DNA from: Oscheius dolichura
Lineage: Eukaryota > Nematoda > Chromadorea > Rhabditida > Rhabditidae
DNA: 64,000 nucleotides
NCBI GenBank assembly: GCA_932521035.1
Contig: OW051497.1
Coordinates: 11,036,001 to 11,100,000 of the forward strand
Direction of reading: 5' to 3'
In this document: positions 44,877 through 57,449 of the stretch, in pieces
Numbering within the stretch: the stretch's first letter is position 1
Layout: every line of letters starts with the position of its first letter
Position numbers and translations under genes: made by a program
The notes under the pieces: generated by a model
Databases searched by the model: none
What the model saw: the letters and a program-made list of their open reading frames with translations, nothing else
Told to the model about the DNA's origin: nothing

Positions 44877-47800
44877 ACCATAGGTAGAAGATATCCTACA
44901 TTGCTATCCATAGGACGACGGCCGAGACGGCGAGCTACCATTTTATCAATCTGTTGGCGACGTCGCTGGCTGAAATGGTCAGATTAGTACAAAAACTCCA
45001 GTTCTATATGTCTCTACTACTTCAAAAGTTTTCAATAATTATGCCGTTACACACCGGAATTGCCGTCCCGATAAGAAGGTGAAAATAGCTGTACCCCGAG
45101 GGTTTTCGCATAGATCTTCGATTACGTAAGGGAGATTGGATAGTGCGGGTGCCTAGAAAAGGGTGCTCTCAGTTTTTTGTTTCTACGTTTTTTTACTGCG
45201 AGGGAATTAGTCAGACACTCGAAGATTAGCGAAGATTTTGACAACATTAGTACACAAGAGGGTGAACGGCAATACTCAGGCGGTGAACAGTTAAGCAAAG
45301 TATTTTTAAAAAAATTCAAGACTGTTAGAAGCATAGAGTGACCACTCCAAACTTACCTTCTTAAGAGGAGGCTGTCCTTCTAGACTAGCCGAGGCTGGCC
45401 GCTTATTAGTGGAAAGATACTGGGCCATCTGAACAGACAAAGTCTTAAAATAGAAGGAAAAGTCCTACCAAGCCGCCGACAAGTGTCTGGAAAGTGGAAG
45501 GAGTGATAGAGTGGTGGGGAGCAATGATAGTCTTCATTACTTCGCAGAGCCTAGCCTGATCGATAGAAGAGACTAAAATGAATAACATATTATAAAATAG
45601 ATCAATTCTTACTGTAGCTAAATAGCCTAGCGAGGTTGACTTCATTGAACGGTTGTCTTCCAACTTTCTTGATGGAAAGGATGGAGTTAGGAATAGCCCG
45701 ACGCATCATTCGTGTGAACAAGTTTACCCTCATGTTGGTTGGTGGCTTCTGAAAGATAAATCATAGCATGACTCTTGAGTGCAAGGCAGTGCCGTTGGAA
45801 TACAGGAACTCAAGCAGCGTTGGTAGCCGAAGGAACGAGTGATAGATGTGCTCATGTGTTCGTGATAAAAAAGGAAAAGGAAGGTTGAAAGCGAAAGACG
45901 TTCATTAGCAAGGAAAACAAAGGTAAAGCAAGACATCGTCACACCACACCAATGAGATTAACGTGCTCCGATAATACCTTTTGGTTAGCAATAGCAGCGG
46001 CGTTGCCACCAGCGTTGAGATCAGCAGCGGAGACTACAGTGTACATGGTGTAAGAATTGGCTCCATATCTCTGGAAGGACAATATTAGCTAACGTTTAAA
46101 AGTTCTAATAAGCTACCAACTAGACACCAGTTAGCGAAATAAGCGAAGTATGTGATTACCCGATTCACCTTGGGGTCTTTTGCCGTCTTGCTACAAGAAG
46201 GGGTAGCGTAGGAGAGGGTCTTCAGCAGCTCCTGTGCCACATCCGGATCAGCAGCAATGTCCGTGTCGAAGTGGTCCAACCGATGACGGGTCTTGGATCC
46301 CCCGTAGTGTCTCCAATATGTCCAACAGTTGTGGCACAGCTGAGCGTCGTCACTGCGATGTCCCCACTTGTACCAGTTCATAGATTCGGCGACGTGGCAC
46401 ACGGTGCATCCCTTCTCGTTGGTGACCTTATCCGCATTTGTATTAGGAGTTCCAATAACAAAGCTGGTGTCATGTTGAACTGTTGGGACGTATGTCTAAA
46501 GGGAAGAAGGTTTTAATAGAGTAAACAGAAACACTTACGTGAAGAATTCGGCCTTCCTTCTCGATGGCCAGGCGCTTCTTCCTCCCGTCAATATACCGGT
46601 TGGTTGTTTTGTACAGATAATAATATTCAACCAGGCTGGCCAAGCTCTTCCAGGGGAGCTAAAGAGAATCTATTGAAAGGTTATTACATTCAATGTACCA
46701 GTTGATTCCTGATGTCGGCGAAATCTTTGCCGATTCTTTCAAGACCTTCCTCGAATAGAGCAGACTCTGCGGCAGAGTACTCCTCCAGTTGATCCCTAAC
46801 AAGTAGAGGGCCACCAAGAGTTACTGTGTTGAATCCCATATCGTCTTCCACCCGCATGGGGAAGCGGCTGAGATCAGCAGGCGGGACAAGGTAATCTTGA
46901 GCCTTGGCGATGTCATAACCAGCTTGATGGAGAAGCCCCATAGCATAGAGGATCGTTGAATCCTTAGAGGCGATGGCTGCAATCATCTGAGCGGAAGGAT
47001 ACTTCGTCGCGGAGTTGGGATCGATCACACGGGCAAAGACTCCAATAGCTCTGAATATTATCGTAAAATAAAGATAAATATAAAATTACTACCTGACATG
47101 GATGAGGTAGCGATCGACGTCATTCTCGCTTAGTCCGTTGTCCGCCCTATAGATTTCAAGTTCTCTGTTGCGGATTTCAGGTTCATCCTCCTCCATGGGC
47201 TCTTCCTTTTTGGGCTCTGCTTCTCCACTCTCATCAATCATTAGCTCCCTAAAAATTGGTATATCATTTCACAAAAGATTATATCTTACCCGTTCTCTTT
47301 GTTTTCCTCCTCCAGATCACCATTTGTCTTTCCATTTTCACCATTGTGTACATCTTTATGTCCATTTTCTTCCTCTTCATCATACTCGGGAACAACAGCC
47401 TGGTACTGGCTGCCAACTCGTATTGCTCCTTTGTCAGCCAACATCGACAGCTTTTCATTATCATACACCAAAGAATAAAAATAAGAATCCTAAACTGGCT
47501 GTATTATGTAAAAAATAAATAATTACACACCTCTCTGCTCAAATAATCATCGCTCGTTTCTACATCACAGAGTAGGTTCACATTACACCGTCCCCGGATA
47601 TGACTAGCACTGAGTTTTTCTTCCTTCCGTGAGAGAAAAACTTCTCGTTGTCGTAGGCCATACCTCTCATTCTCAGAGAGTTTAGTAGCGTCGTAGGGCA
47701 GTCCACCTAGTCCCCAATCGAAGGGTTGCTCATCTTCCCGCTTGATGACCGGCTCCGTTTGTGGTTCAGCATCTGGGGTCTCTTCTTTCACATCCGGCTG

Positions 47801-48333
47801 TTTATCCACTCCTGAAAATTAATAAATAAAAAGATGAAAGAAATGGTGCATACCATTTTCTTTTTTAGGTGCTTGGCCATTAATTTCTGGGGTTTGTGTT
47901 GGTTTCGGGGAAAGAGTTGGCGGTTGTTCATTCTCGTCGTCTATTTCCATCACCTCCACCTTGGCTTTCTGTTGTACAATTTCTTCCCCAGTATCTTCGT
48001 CATAAACAACATCTGAACCAATAAATCACGATTTCGCAAGAGGAAACTCACAGTCCGGCCAGTGTCTTTCAGCTGCATCGGCTACTCGAAGAATGGCTGT
48101 GGAAATATCCCTCCTCCGGTAAACTATTGTCACACGTACATCATTTGGAGCATTTTCTTTCTAAAAACATATTAATAAAGGGAAAAGAAAGGCTAACCTT
48201 TGTGAATTCTTCGATCCTCCTGATGAGATAAGGATGGGCGCCTTTTGAGTCCATATACACAAATTCCCCGACCCTGTACGTATTGTTGGCCACACTGCCA
48301 GAAGCAGTAGCGGCCAGGGGCTTCTGGTCCATC
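44877..48333 (-). CDS. MTA / LIN-40-type NuRD complex subunit
   Basis: Chromatin corepressor subunit that recruits and activates HDAC1/2 in NuRD. Domain order is diagnostic. BAH: from [20 protein letters not shown] to [22 protein letters not shown]2: [14 protein letters not shown], continuing to [44 protein letters not shown], then [23 protein letters not shown]-type zinc finger: [16 protein letters not shown] then [13 protein letters not shown]. The C-terminus has PPLKK|RRRQQID, as in vertebrate MTA proteins, and ends VSM* at 44877. Start [12 protein letters not shown] at 48333, 17 bases after a TTACAG acceptor. An acidic/Lys-rich insert splits ELM2 near 47.2-47.4 kb. Some C-terminal joins (45.4-46.1 kb) are approximate. 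Confidence 0.95.
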
Positions 48334-49245
48334 CTTCCTCCCCAGTTTTCTGTAAAAAAAATTAATTGTAAATGAAAAAATAACAATTAAACAAGAGGAA
48401 GTACGGGAGAATTAATAAAACAAAACTCGATAAGCGAAATTTTGATATAACTCGCTTCTATTAGATAAAATAGACGCGAGATTTTAAACAAATTAGGAAA
48501 TCGATAGCTCTAGTTAATAATTAAAGCTTTTGTCATGGAAAAGGTCAAAGCAAAGCGACGGCAGAAACCTCGTAGGTGGCCGCGACCCTGAGTCATTAAA
48601 GGTCTGGACGCCTACCGTAATTGCGTATGCGCAACGGCAAATTTTAGCGTCCTGCTCATAGAAAGTAACAAAAGGAGGCTGTATAAGGTAGAGGAATGGG
48701 AGAACAGATGAGATAAAACTGACAATGACTATTTTAACGATAGCACAGTACTGGTTTGGGGGTGTTCCGAAGAAGCACGCCCCTTATTGGCGGTATCTTT
48801 GAAGCGTATGGGTAAATAAAACAGATTAGGACAGCAGTAGCATGCTATACTTGTTTCCAAACCGCTTTGATTGTTTTTTAAAGAATTATATCAGTTTTTC
48901 TATCACCATGTGAAATTCGGTATCCATTTTTCAATTTAATCCAAGCTTTTCATATCTTACCTTGTGCGTCAGGATTACTGACGTGTTCCATGACTAGTAT
49001 CATTGCTAATCTTTTTGAATATCAACGTTTTACAGTTTCCGTTTTACAGAACATGTGGATTTTAAGTTTAAAGGACCATGAAACCGTAGTTTAGCATTGC
49101 AAATAGAGCGCAATTCCTTTGCCCTAAACGCGTCGCTTTCCGCGCTGCTTGCTTGAAATAGTTAGATTTTCCTTATCGCAAATTAAGAGAGCTCTTAGTT
49201 TGATTAATTTTAGAATACTACTTGAAGAAACTATTTTAGTATACG
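48334..49245. promoter_or_regulatory. Divergent intergenic region between MTA and APC10
   Basis: About 900 bases between two start codons that point away from each other, so it must hold both promoters and any 5' noncoding exons. I see no clear TATA box or repeated motif. Confidence 0.5.
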
Positions 49246-50544
49246 ATGGAGAGAGAAGAAGAGGAAGAAGACTTCTCCCTTGACTTGGATATCGAGAGAC
49301 CAGCTTCAGACGCCCAGGGACAAAGCCCTGGTGTTCCAGATGATATGGATCTAGAAACAGAGGAGAGCCCAACACCTTCAAGGCTCAATTTCAATATTTT
49401 GGATCTACCAGTGAATCTTTCTTTATTTTATCTGCAATTTCTACAATTACAGAGTACGAGCACAGAAATTAGAGTGTTCCCCCATGCTGCGGAGCTCCTT
49501 CGGGAGGAAAGAGAAAAGCAGGCTAAAGAAAGAGCAGAACGAGGAGAAAGGGCCGACAGAGACCGAGATTTTCCCGACATTGACTTGTCGGATTTGGGAT
49601 TAAACCCTATTGATTTGCTAGTAGACGAGGAGGAGGATGATGTGGATGACGAAGAAGATGAAGCAGAGATTGCAGCTAAGGAGAGAGAATTCACCAATGG
49701 CAACGACTGGGTATTGATTCTTCTTCTTCTTAAATTCTATTTTTGTTTAGCGATACAAACTTCCTTTTAACAAGGACGGATCCTTCACCTACTGCAAGGA
49801 CATCTCCTCCAAAGGGAACTGGACCCTCTCCAGCTGCAAATCCGGGGCTCCTTTCCCATTTGCTCGTGGTTCACAACAACATTTTGATGGATATGGAATT
49901 GACGAATTATTGGATGACGACGTCGATAAATACTGGCAAAGTGACGGCCCTCAACCTCATACAATCCTGGTCGAATTTGACCAGAAAGTCGACATTTCCT
50001 TCATCATGCTGTATTTGGATTTCAAGAATGATGAGTCTTATACTCCTGCCAAGTAAATTTCTTGTCCAATTAATTTATAATGTCTTTTAAGAATTATCGT
50101 CCAACTTGGGCATTCCCTTATGCATTTGGATGACGGAAGGGAATATGATTTCAATGAGCCTGTTGGATGGCAGGTAGGAAGTTAGCTGGTTCTATTTTAT
50201 TCCCAAAAATTCAGGCAATTGATTTGAGAGACTATGATGAGAGGCCGTCTAGAACCTTTGTAATTCTATTGCAAGTTGTTCAAAACCATCAAAACGGCAG
50301 GGATACCCACGTACGGTGAGTATTTATTTATTGATCTCCAGGACCTAACCTTTTTTTTAAATTAAACACTCCACCTTTCAGGCATATTCGCCTTGCCTCT
50401 CCAATAAAGCCACTGTATGATCCTGTTGAACGAATGCAACAAAGTGGCTCTACTCATGTTGGTGGCCCGAAGGTGGACATCTTCCGTGACGACGCTTCCC
50501 AACAATTCAACAAACGATTCATGAATTCCCTGAATATTCGTTAG
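49246..50544 (+). CDS. APC10 (anaphase-promoting complex DOC-domain subunit), N-terminally extended
   Basis: Substrate co-receptor of the APC/C ubiquitin ligase. DOC-domain hallmarks are clear: GNWTLSSCKSG, DKYWQSDGPQPH, NDESYTPAK, QNHQNGRDTHVRHIRLASP, and the C-terminal IR* dipeptide that docks on the TPR subunit APC3. About 165 residues precede the domain: MEREEEEEDFSLDLDIERP, a charged helix (LLREEREKQAKERAERGE) and an acidic run (EEEDDVDDEEDEAE). This is absent from the roughly 185-residue human protein. Exon joins are in phase: LDLP|STST, NDW|RYKL, TPAK|IIVQ, GWQ|AIDL and THVR|HIRL. One acceptor is an atypical TTTTAAG. A close same-strand neighbour follows. Confidence 0.95.
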
Positions 50545-50684
50545 TCGCTACTGTATCTCCTCTGATTCTACGTGTTTACTGCAATTCTTCGTAATCTCTG
50601 TTTTCGATCTTATCAGTTTATTTTCTTCTGTTCTGTCTGTTCTGCTTAGCTCACCAGTACATTGAATAAACACGTCTTTCCAGA
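50545..50684 (+). promoter_or_regulatory. Short gap with AATAAA and acceptor: possible operon junction
   Basis: Only 140 bases separate the APC10 stop from the next start. An AATAAA (50664-50669) is followed by TCTTTCCAG ending at 50683, one base before the ATG. This order (poly(A) signal, then acceptor) is typical of nematode operons resolved by spliced-leader addition. Inferred only. Confidence 0.5.
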
Positions 50685-51297
50685 ATGAATGTATTATTAT
50701 TGCTATTTCTGTGTATATCTTTTGTAAATTCTGAGGATAAGTATATTAGCGTCAAAGGGAAACTGCTTTGTGGGGAGCAGCCCGCTTTCAATGTTCTTCT
50801 TCGCCTCTGGCCAATGCATGAAGGTAGACATCTTATTTATTAAAGTTTGAACCATTTTTAGAGAAAGGCTATGATATTTTGGCAGAAAATTATACTACCC
50901 AGGATGGGAGCTTCTCTATCCAAGGGAGAGTTTTTACCAATCGAAACTATGTGAATCTAAAAGTTTATCACGACTGTGCCGACGGATTGAAGGTAATTTC
51001 TGAAGATATTGTTTTATTTATATTTTAGGCTGGACAACGTAAATTTATCTTTTATATTCCTACGAAATATACTAGCGACATAAATAATCTAAAGGTTAAA
51101 TAGAAATGAATGTGATAATTTTCCTTTAGCCATTCGATTTCGGAGAATTGAACTTGGAGACCCGGTTCAAACATGACGAAGAGAGAGAAGAGGAAGTTAC
51201 TCTCAAACGGAAGAGAAAAGACCTCCTTTCCTTGAAGACAACCACCGCTTGGTCCCTGAAGTACGACAGCCCAGAAGAACGATTAGACCCGTGGTGA
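50685..51297 (+). CDS. Transthyretin-like secreted protein (nematode TTL family)
   Basis: Four exons. Signal peptide MNVLLLLFLCISFVNS, then YISVKGKLLCGEQPAFNVLL, ENYTTQDGSFSIQG, LKVYHDCADGLK|AGQRKF and the late motif FDFGELNLETRF. These match the nematode-specific transthyretin-like family (Pfam Transthyretin-like). Members are small, secreted, beta-rich; a few bind cell-surface ligands such as phosphatidylserine. Oddities: the usual Cys before QRK is Gly here and the C-terminal Cys is missing, so only LLC and HDC remain. The tail is instead basic/acidic (EEREEEVTLKRKRKD). Introns: CATGAAG|gtagac..., GGATTGAAG|gtaatt..., AATCTAAAG|gttaaa.... Ends 65 bases from the convergent GPCR. Confidence 0.95.
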
Positions 51298-51362
51298 ATA
51301 ATATTTATTTCAAGAGAGAACTTCATTAAAAATGTCAATTCCCGTGTGAGATATGAGCTTGC

Positions 51363-54300
51363 TCATCGGGAGATCAGCTTGCGTATTGTACCACGGAAAT
51401 TCTTGTTGAGACACATATAAATGACAGGATTGAAGCAGGAATGGGCGTATCCCAGCCAAGAAGTCGTTACGTAGAGCACCACCTGGGTACGAGTGTTCAT
51501 AGAGATTTGGAGACCAGAACACACGCCCCGGATCACGCTGACACAGAAATACGGGATCCAGCAGATTAAAAAGGCCACTGAAAATTGATTTTCTACTGAG
51601 GAACCATGTGGCGCCTACTCAAAATGGCAGCGACTACCCGTGTTGCCCTTGACTCGCGTCTAATAGCCATGGATTCTCTTCTTTTCCTTCTGATTGCCCG
51701 TGTTACCTGAGAATTCGTTTAGTATTGCCGAAGTAAGTCTGTTAGAACCTGTGTTGCTATCCTTCTGAGCTTTCCACGACTGATCGCTGAGCCCTTCTTG
51801 TTTGCCTGGGACGGTTCAACAGTGATATCAACTGTGGGTCTAGTCTTGCCATCTATCACTGCTGCTCTCAACGTGGACCAGGCGGAGGAGCGCCTAGAAC
51901 AATATGTTTGTCTTTATTTTGGAAATTGTTCAACCTTGAATCCACTTCAAACGTTGAGTCCGTAGCATCAGTTAGACTGCTGCCATAACTGTTCATAGAT
52001 ATTCTTCTGTAGGTATCACTGCTTCCACTGGCAGATGTATAGGATGAGTGACTACTGTTTGAGGGAACAGAGCATGGAGACGGGCAATCAAATAGTCTCG
52101 GAACCTGAATTACAGTGTCTACGGTTGCTTTCTTACTCACTACCTTCAAGGTATAGGTTGTCGTTTGATCTTTAACACTGGGCGACAGTGGAGGAGTGTT
52201 CAAAGACATCATAGCAGGTACCATAAGGAATGTCGGAGGAGGAATGCAGGGAATGGGTTTAAAACTGAAGCTGTTTTGTTTGCAATTACGCGGTAAGTTC
52301 TACTTTTTCTGGGGTTTATGATGTACTGATGGAACTGATAGTAATGGCTGAAGAGAAGCATCAGTAGACTCCGAGTCATCGTGAGATTCTATCTTACATA
52401 GCGGTCGAGGAGGCATCTGAATTAATTGGATTAGCCTTGAGAAGATGTCTGGATCACATTCTCTATAGCGATAACAGTTTCAGCTATACTAGAGCCATCG
52501 GAGATTTTTCTATCCTGTGTTGGACTTTCCTCACAGGTTGACAGAGCCTGTATTCGATGGAGATCACCTTCAAGAATAGAAGAGCGCCTTCTACCCATTT
52601 TCACATCATGAAAAGCCTGGAATTGAAAAATAGACTTGATTCCCTTATGGAATTGACCTTTTGAAATGCTGCCATGATAGGCACTCCGTTTGGATTTTCG
52701 GAAGTACTCATCCGTCTTCTTTCGGCTATTTTATGCCTTCTCTCTTCACTCAGCTTACGCACCTCCTCCTCACTACACTTCCGTAACGGGTCGTTCATTT
52801 CCTCTTCTCGAAGTCTATAGAGGGACACTTGACTGACACAAGACGGTGTACTTACTTGTTTTGTTCGTGTTCATCTCTCATCTGTTGCAGACTGCCCATG
52901 TTACAACTGACATCCATCGACGGAGGATCCGGTACTATGGACATCCTCTTCTTGGCGGCAACATTCCTGTCATGTTCCAATGTCTCGGCACAGATCGTAG
53001 GAGAGCGCCATCTAAAGAGGATATCCGTTTTATCCGCTGTTTTTGTTATTGTTTTGACATCCCCTCCGCACTTTGAAGTGAAATTCCCTATTTAGAAGCA
53101 TTTGGCACCCCCACTAACACAAATTCCCTATGCACTTCCGCTTGGTCACCCAATGTTTACAACCATCCAGAATACTCTAACACGAATGTAGATGCCTCCC
53201 CCGCAGGACCTAAATCGTGCAGACACCTTCGATGTAACAAGATATAGCATGGGCCAATTAGATTTACCCAAAAATACTTTCTGCCTATTTCTTACACGTC
53301 ATACGGTCGCTGCGTTCCCGCCAGATCAAGGAGTACAAACCGTTGTTGAATAATGGCCGTCGAGTGAATCTCTGGCTGGCTGGGTGATCTCTCCTTTGAG
53401 CCCCGGCGTGTGGGAGAGCCACCAGAGGATCCTGTTTGTGAGAGCCGGGATCCTCGACGAGATCGGACCTTAGACATTGTTGTTTGTGATATTTTCCTGC
53501 CATAATTACCTCTTCAATTATTACCCGAGGGAGAGAACGACGACGCTTGTCTGTTGTGGCCTTGTGCGGTTGTTGACCGAACATATAGAGCTGGTGGTTC
53601 CGTAACTTTTTGAAGATTTTAATATACAAATACACAACAATTGCACCCGGCAAGAAGAAACTGAGAAAAGATGATAGCACCTAAAGATGTTGGATTACAG
53701 TATCCTCTCAAGGAGGGCATACAATATACTGTGGATTTTCAATCCAGCAGATTCCCTCGTATTGAAGGGGCCTTTCCATGAAAAGTGTAGCAGACACGGC
53801 TAAGGCCATCAACCATATCATAATCTAAAAAGAGGTACAGTACCCCATGAGGAGAGCATCCCCTTACGAGATATGGTATGGTAGAAGTAGATACAGAATG
53901 TCTTTGGTATTCAGTTGGGAACATTATGGCGAAATACCTGGAATATTTACATTAGTATGAGCATGTGTCACTTTGACTATTTTAGGAGAATGACCGGAAA
54001 TATAATTTTAACCTACAAATAAAAATCACCTGTCTAAACTGATTGCAACCAGATGAACAATTGATGCGGTTGTTGAGAAGACGCCAGAGACAAGATGGAG
54101 CTGACACAGGGTGTAGCCCAGGGTCCACTCGTCTCCGTGGATCTTATGGTACAGGGACATGGGCATCACGACGACCCCGACGAGGAGATCGGACACAGCC
54201 AGACTGGCTATGAACTTATTGGTTGTTACAGTACGCAGTTTTCGATCTATTAGGACTGCCACAATAACGAGAGCGTTTCCGCAGACTACCATAATGATGA

Positions 54301-54415
54301 GCAACAATAAGAGAATGTGACCCGCATTCCAGGAAGCCTAAAACCTATATTATTACTGTAGAAAGGGGTAAAATACCTGCGGGATGGCGTCGAGAGATGC
54401 ATTTCCGGTACCCAT
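51363..54415 (-). CDS. Aminergic-like GPCR lacking the TM3 aspartate
   Basis: Class A receptor. Start MGTGNASLDAIPQ|ASWN (possible N-glycosylation), then TM1 LIIMVVCGNALVIVAVLIDR, TM2 FIASLAVSDLLVGVVVMPM, and TM3 CQLHLVSGVFSTTASIVHLV followed by DR|YFAI. ECL2 reads CWIENPQYI, TM5 FLPGAIVVYLYIKIFKK, TM6 AFLICWIPYFCVSVI and TM7 WLGYAHSCFNPVIYMCLN, with a short tail ending KLISR* at 51363. Loop 3 is long, with Ser/Thr-rich exons (52.9-51.9 kb). The pattern is that of monoamine receptors, but position 3.32 (seven residues after the TM3 Cys) is Gly instead of Asp. The ligand is therefore doubtful. Loop-3 exon joins are approximate. Confidence 0.87.
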
Positions 54416-54529
54416 AGAAGAACGGACATCAAAAGACGGGCTTGTTGTGCAATATGAGAAGGTTCAGAATAAATAGGTGAGAGCACATGGAGCTGGTACC
54501 CAGCCGCAGACTGAAGAGACACGCGATAC

Positions 54530-57120
54530 TCTTTTACCGTTGAGAAAAAAAATAAAGAGAAGAAAGTGAGCAGCGAGACACAACAGTGGTGGGTGGTGGG
54601 AGAAAAGACGACTACAAATAAAGAATCTACGATCGAGAGTCACTTTTCAAAATATGTGAATCAAGTATTAATGAACCAGCTGAATATGCTGCCAAATACT
54701 ATAGCAAGAGTTCAGATCTGGCCCCGCGCGTGCGAATGACTTTTACCACCCCTTCAAAAGAATTTGGAGATGACACTGGGTGGAATAATTTACTCCTGCC
54801 GGGACTGGCTGGTTCAAAAAAGCCATCTTATAGGGGAACACGGTTAAAAGAACGAGGAAGACTGATTAAAGGGAGGGAAGGAAAATCAGCTGAGAGGTCA
54901 GGCAGGGGACTAAGCAATTTCATTCTATCTCTCTCTCTCTCACTCAGTCCCCTCTCTGACTCACGTAACGCGCAGTAATGAGCTTAGAATATAGGCTAAT
55001 CAAGAGGGGGAACGAATGAAAGCAGACAGATTGTACAAGATCACATCGTGCTTGACGTAGAGGTGAGCAAGAATCCGAAGAAGAGTCAGTTGACGAGGGA
55101 GTCCAAGAGCCAGGAGGAATAACAATTTTATAATAGAAGAAGAGTTGAGAGAAATTAACCGGGGGATGAATGATGAGCAGATTGTATGACGAGGACAAAA
55201 ACAGTAAGAACAGACATCATAGCCATGGTGAGGGGGCGGTAAAGCGGCATTAGATAGACCAACATGATAAGATGCTAAATTCTTTGCAATAGCTCTACGG
55301 GGGGCGTCATCCTCTTAGAAGTGTTCGAGTTTCGTTGAGAGCCTCTTAATCAGGATGAAACTAAATATTCGAGGTTTTTATGAGGCCAAATGGCGAAGCA
55401 TGCATGCACCTATGGAATCTTGGAGCTTTGTTTTTATCATCTGGAACTTCCTAGAAGTTCAAAGAGAAAGACAAGCAGCTTCCGAACTTCTAACACAAAC
55501 ATAAATAATTGGACTGCCCAGCTTATTAGTCTAGTTTACTGTAGGCCGAGTTCAGAAAGGAACAATATTTTCCGGGAGTAATCCCGATTAATGCAGAGAA
55601 TATGCAGCAAGAAGGATCATAAAATGGCAAAAACAAGGTCGACCCACCAAGTTGGGGGCATAGATTGGCATAAATCAGGGAAAACCGGGCTCCTTTCCAA
55701 AAATAGTGAGACGAGAAGCTGCCGTCGGTATTGTATTATTTGTATCGTGGACTAGGCGGCGGCAAAACGAATCATGCTCACTATAGCGAGAAAATGGCTG
55801 ACTCTATTAAGCAGCTCGTATTACCTGCCCTCAACAAATAGGTAATTGAACAATCTTATCACGATAAAATGCAAATGATGTGGGCGATAATGCTTTTTTT
55901 TTGTGTGCTAAAGCCGTATAAAACGCCACAATCTTTAGTCTAATATTGTAAACGGACAGAGTCAGAATAAGGGTCTAAAACTCCGACATGAGCATCCTAG
56001 TTGGAAAGATGGGTTGCAAACAATCCCATTTCAATGGAAGGATTTGACACTTTCCACGTATGTTGTTGAGATTTCAGGATAGCATTAATTTCTTTGTTTT
56101 GATAAGGTCTGACTGACTCAGTTTTTATGCTGGGGGTTGACTTCATTCTCTAGAGTAGAAATATAAGAAGCATTTGATTCGTGCCCGGCGGCGACAGACG
56201 ATGAAAAGGCAGACAAGAGTCCCCGGAAGAGTGCGTTTTGGATTAATCATGAATAATTGAATCTGGACATGAATTCGGCATTCGGCTAATTGACCTACGG
56301 CCACTAAAATTTCCTGTTTTTCGGCTGGCAGTTTGTATGAAGGCAAATGGAATGGAGTTGTCAACATAAACGACTAGAGGACTAAATTAAACGTCAGAAA
56401 ATCTGGGAGGATGATCAAGGGAGCTGCCAGAGGGTGTGAGGAATAGGGTAATTTAGATTGCCTACGAATTGATAGGAGCAGCTTGAAAATGAAGAAGGCT
56501 GCAAGGATAGATATCCATGCTCCATTCTATGATAAACTAGGAAGAATAAAACAGAAGATTGGCGAGAGCAAAGTGTTGATTACTAGAGCACGGTATGGTT
56601 GTTTTTTCCTGCCCAGTTATACATTATGCCTCAGCTAACTGCTCTACCGCAGTAGACAAACAAGGAAACTAGACTGGACTTCTTTAAACTGCTCAAAAAC
56701 GGTATTTCGTTTTTTGAAACTAACATTATAGCAAGCCAATTACTTCTAGCTCTGACAGAAAGCAATTTTCCTGACTGACAAAGTCTTGAAAACGTTTTGC
56801 TCAGCATTCAAACAAAAATTGTTTTCCCACTTCTACCAGCACCCAGTTTGTGAAGAAGTCTTCTAGTAGAAACACCAGATCATTAGAGGCTAGCAAACAC
56901 CCCGGTTGAATAGAGCGTCACACGAACTTCCAGGGAGAAATTGCAGGGCTTACAGGAAGTCCGGTTGGAGCCTTTTGTTTTCTTCTTCTGTTCTATGGAT
57001 TACAAGAAGTTATTTAATAAGTAGGGCAAGGATTTTTAGTAGATCTCCTATTTTTTTTCCTGGGCAGATAATGTTTCCACAATATGTTTTAGGCCATAAG
57101 GAAGCGTTTTAAAGGGTTTC
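54530..57120. other. Intergenic, nothing supported
   Basis: Contains a CT microsatellite near 54926-54950. The open frames (for example 56367-56143) are short and motif-free. Confidence 0.45.
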
Positions 57121-57124
57121 CCAA

Positions 57125-57445
57125 CCTACTATTTCCTACTATTATGGGGGTCTGGTAACTATGTCTACTATTCTACTATTTGCCTACTTTTTGCAACTAT
57201 TTTTGGGATTTTCGGAGGGGTACTGAAAAATACATAAGGGTCCCTCTTTTGCTTTTATATTTTCACTATAAAAATGGTGTACAGAAGAAAATAGACGTTT
57301 TTTACCTATAAAACTGCGAAAAAAACACGGTTTTGACCCGTTTTTAGTTATTGTTTGGCTACTATTTTTGCTACTATTTGGGCTTTTTTTCGGAACTATT
57401 TAGTTACTATTTTGGCGATTTTTTTCTACTAAAAATTCTTGCCCT
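57125..57445. repeat. Irregular CTACTATTT-type low-complexity repeat
   Basis: Variants of CTACTATTT recur at uneven spacing (CTACTATTATGG, CTACTATTCTACTATTTG, GCTACTATTTTTGCTACTAT and others). Composition is strongly T-rich on this strand. It looks like a decayed simple repeat; no coding role. Confidence 0.7.
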
Positions 57446-57449
57446 ATTA

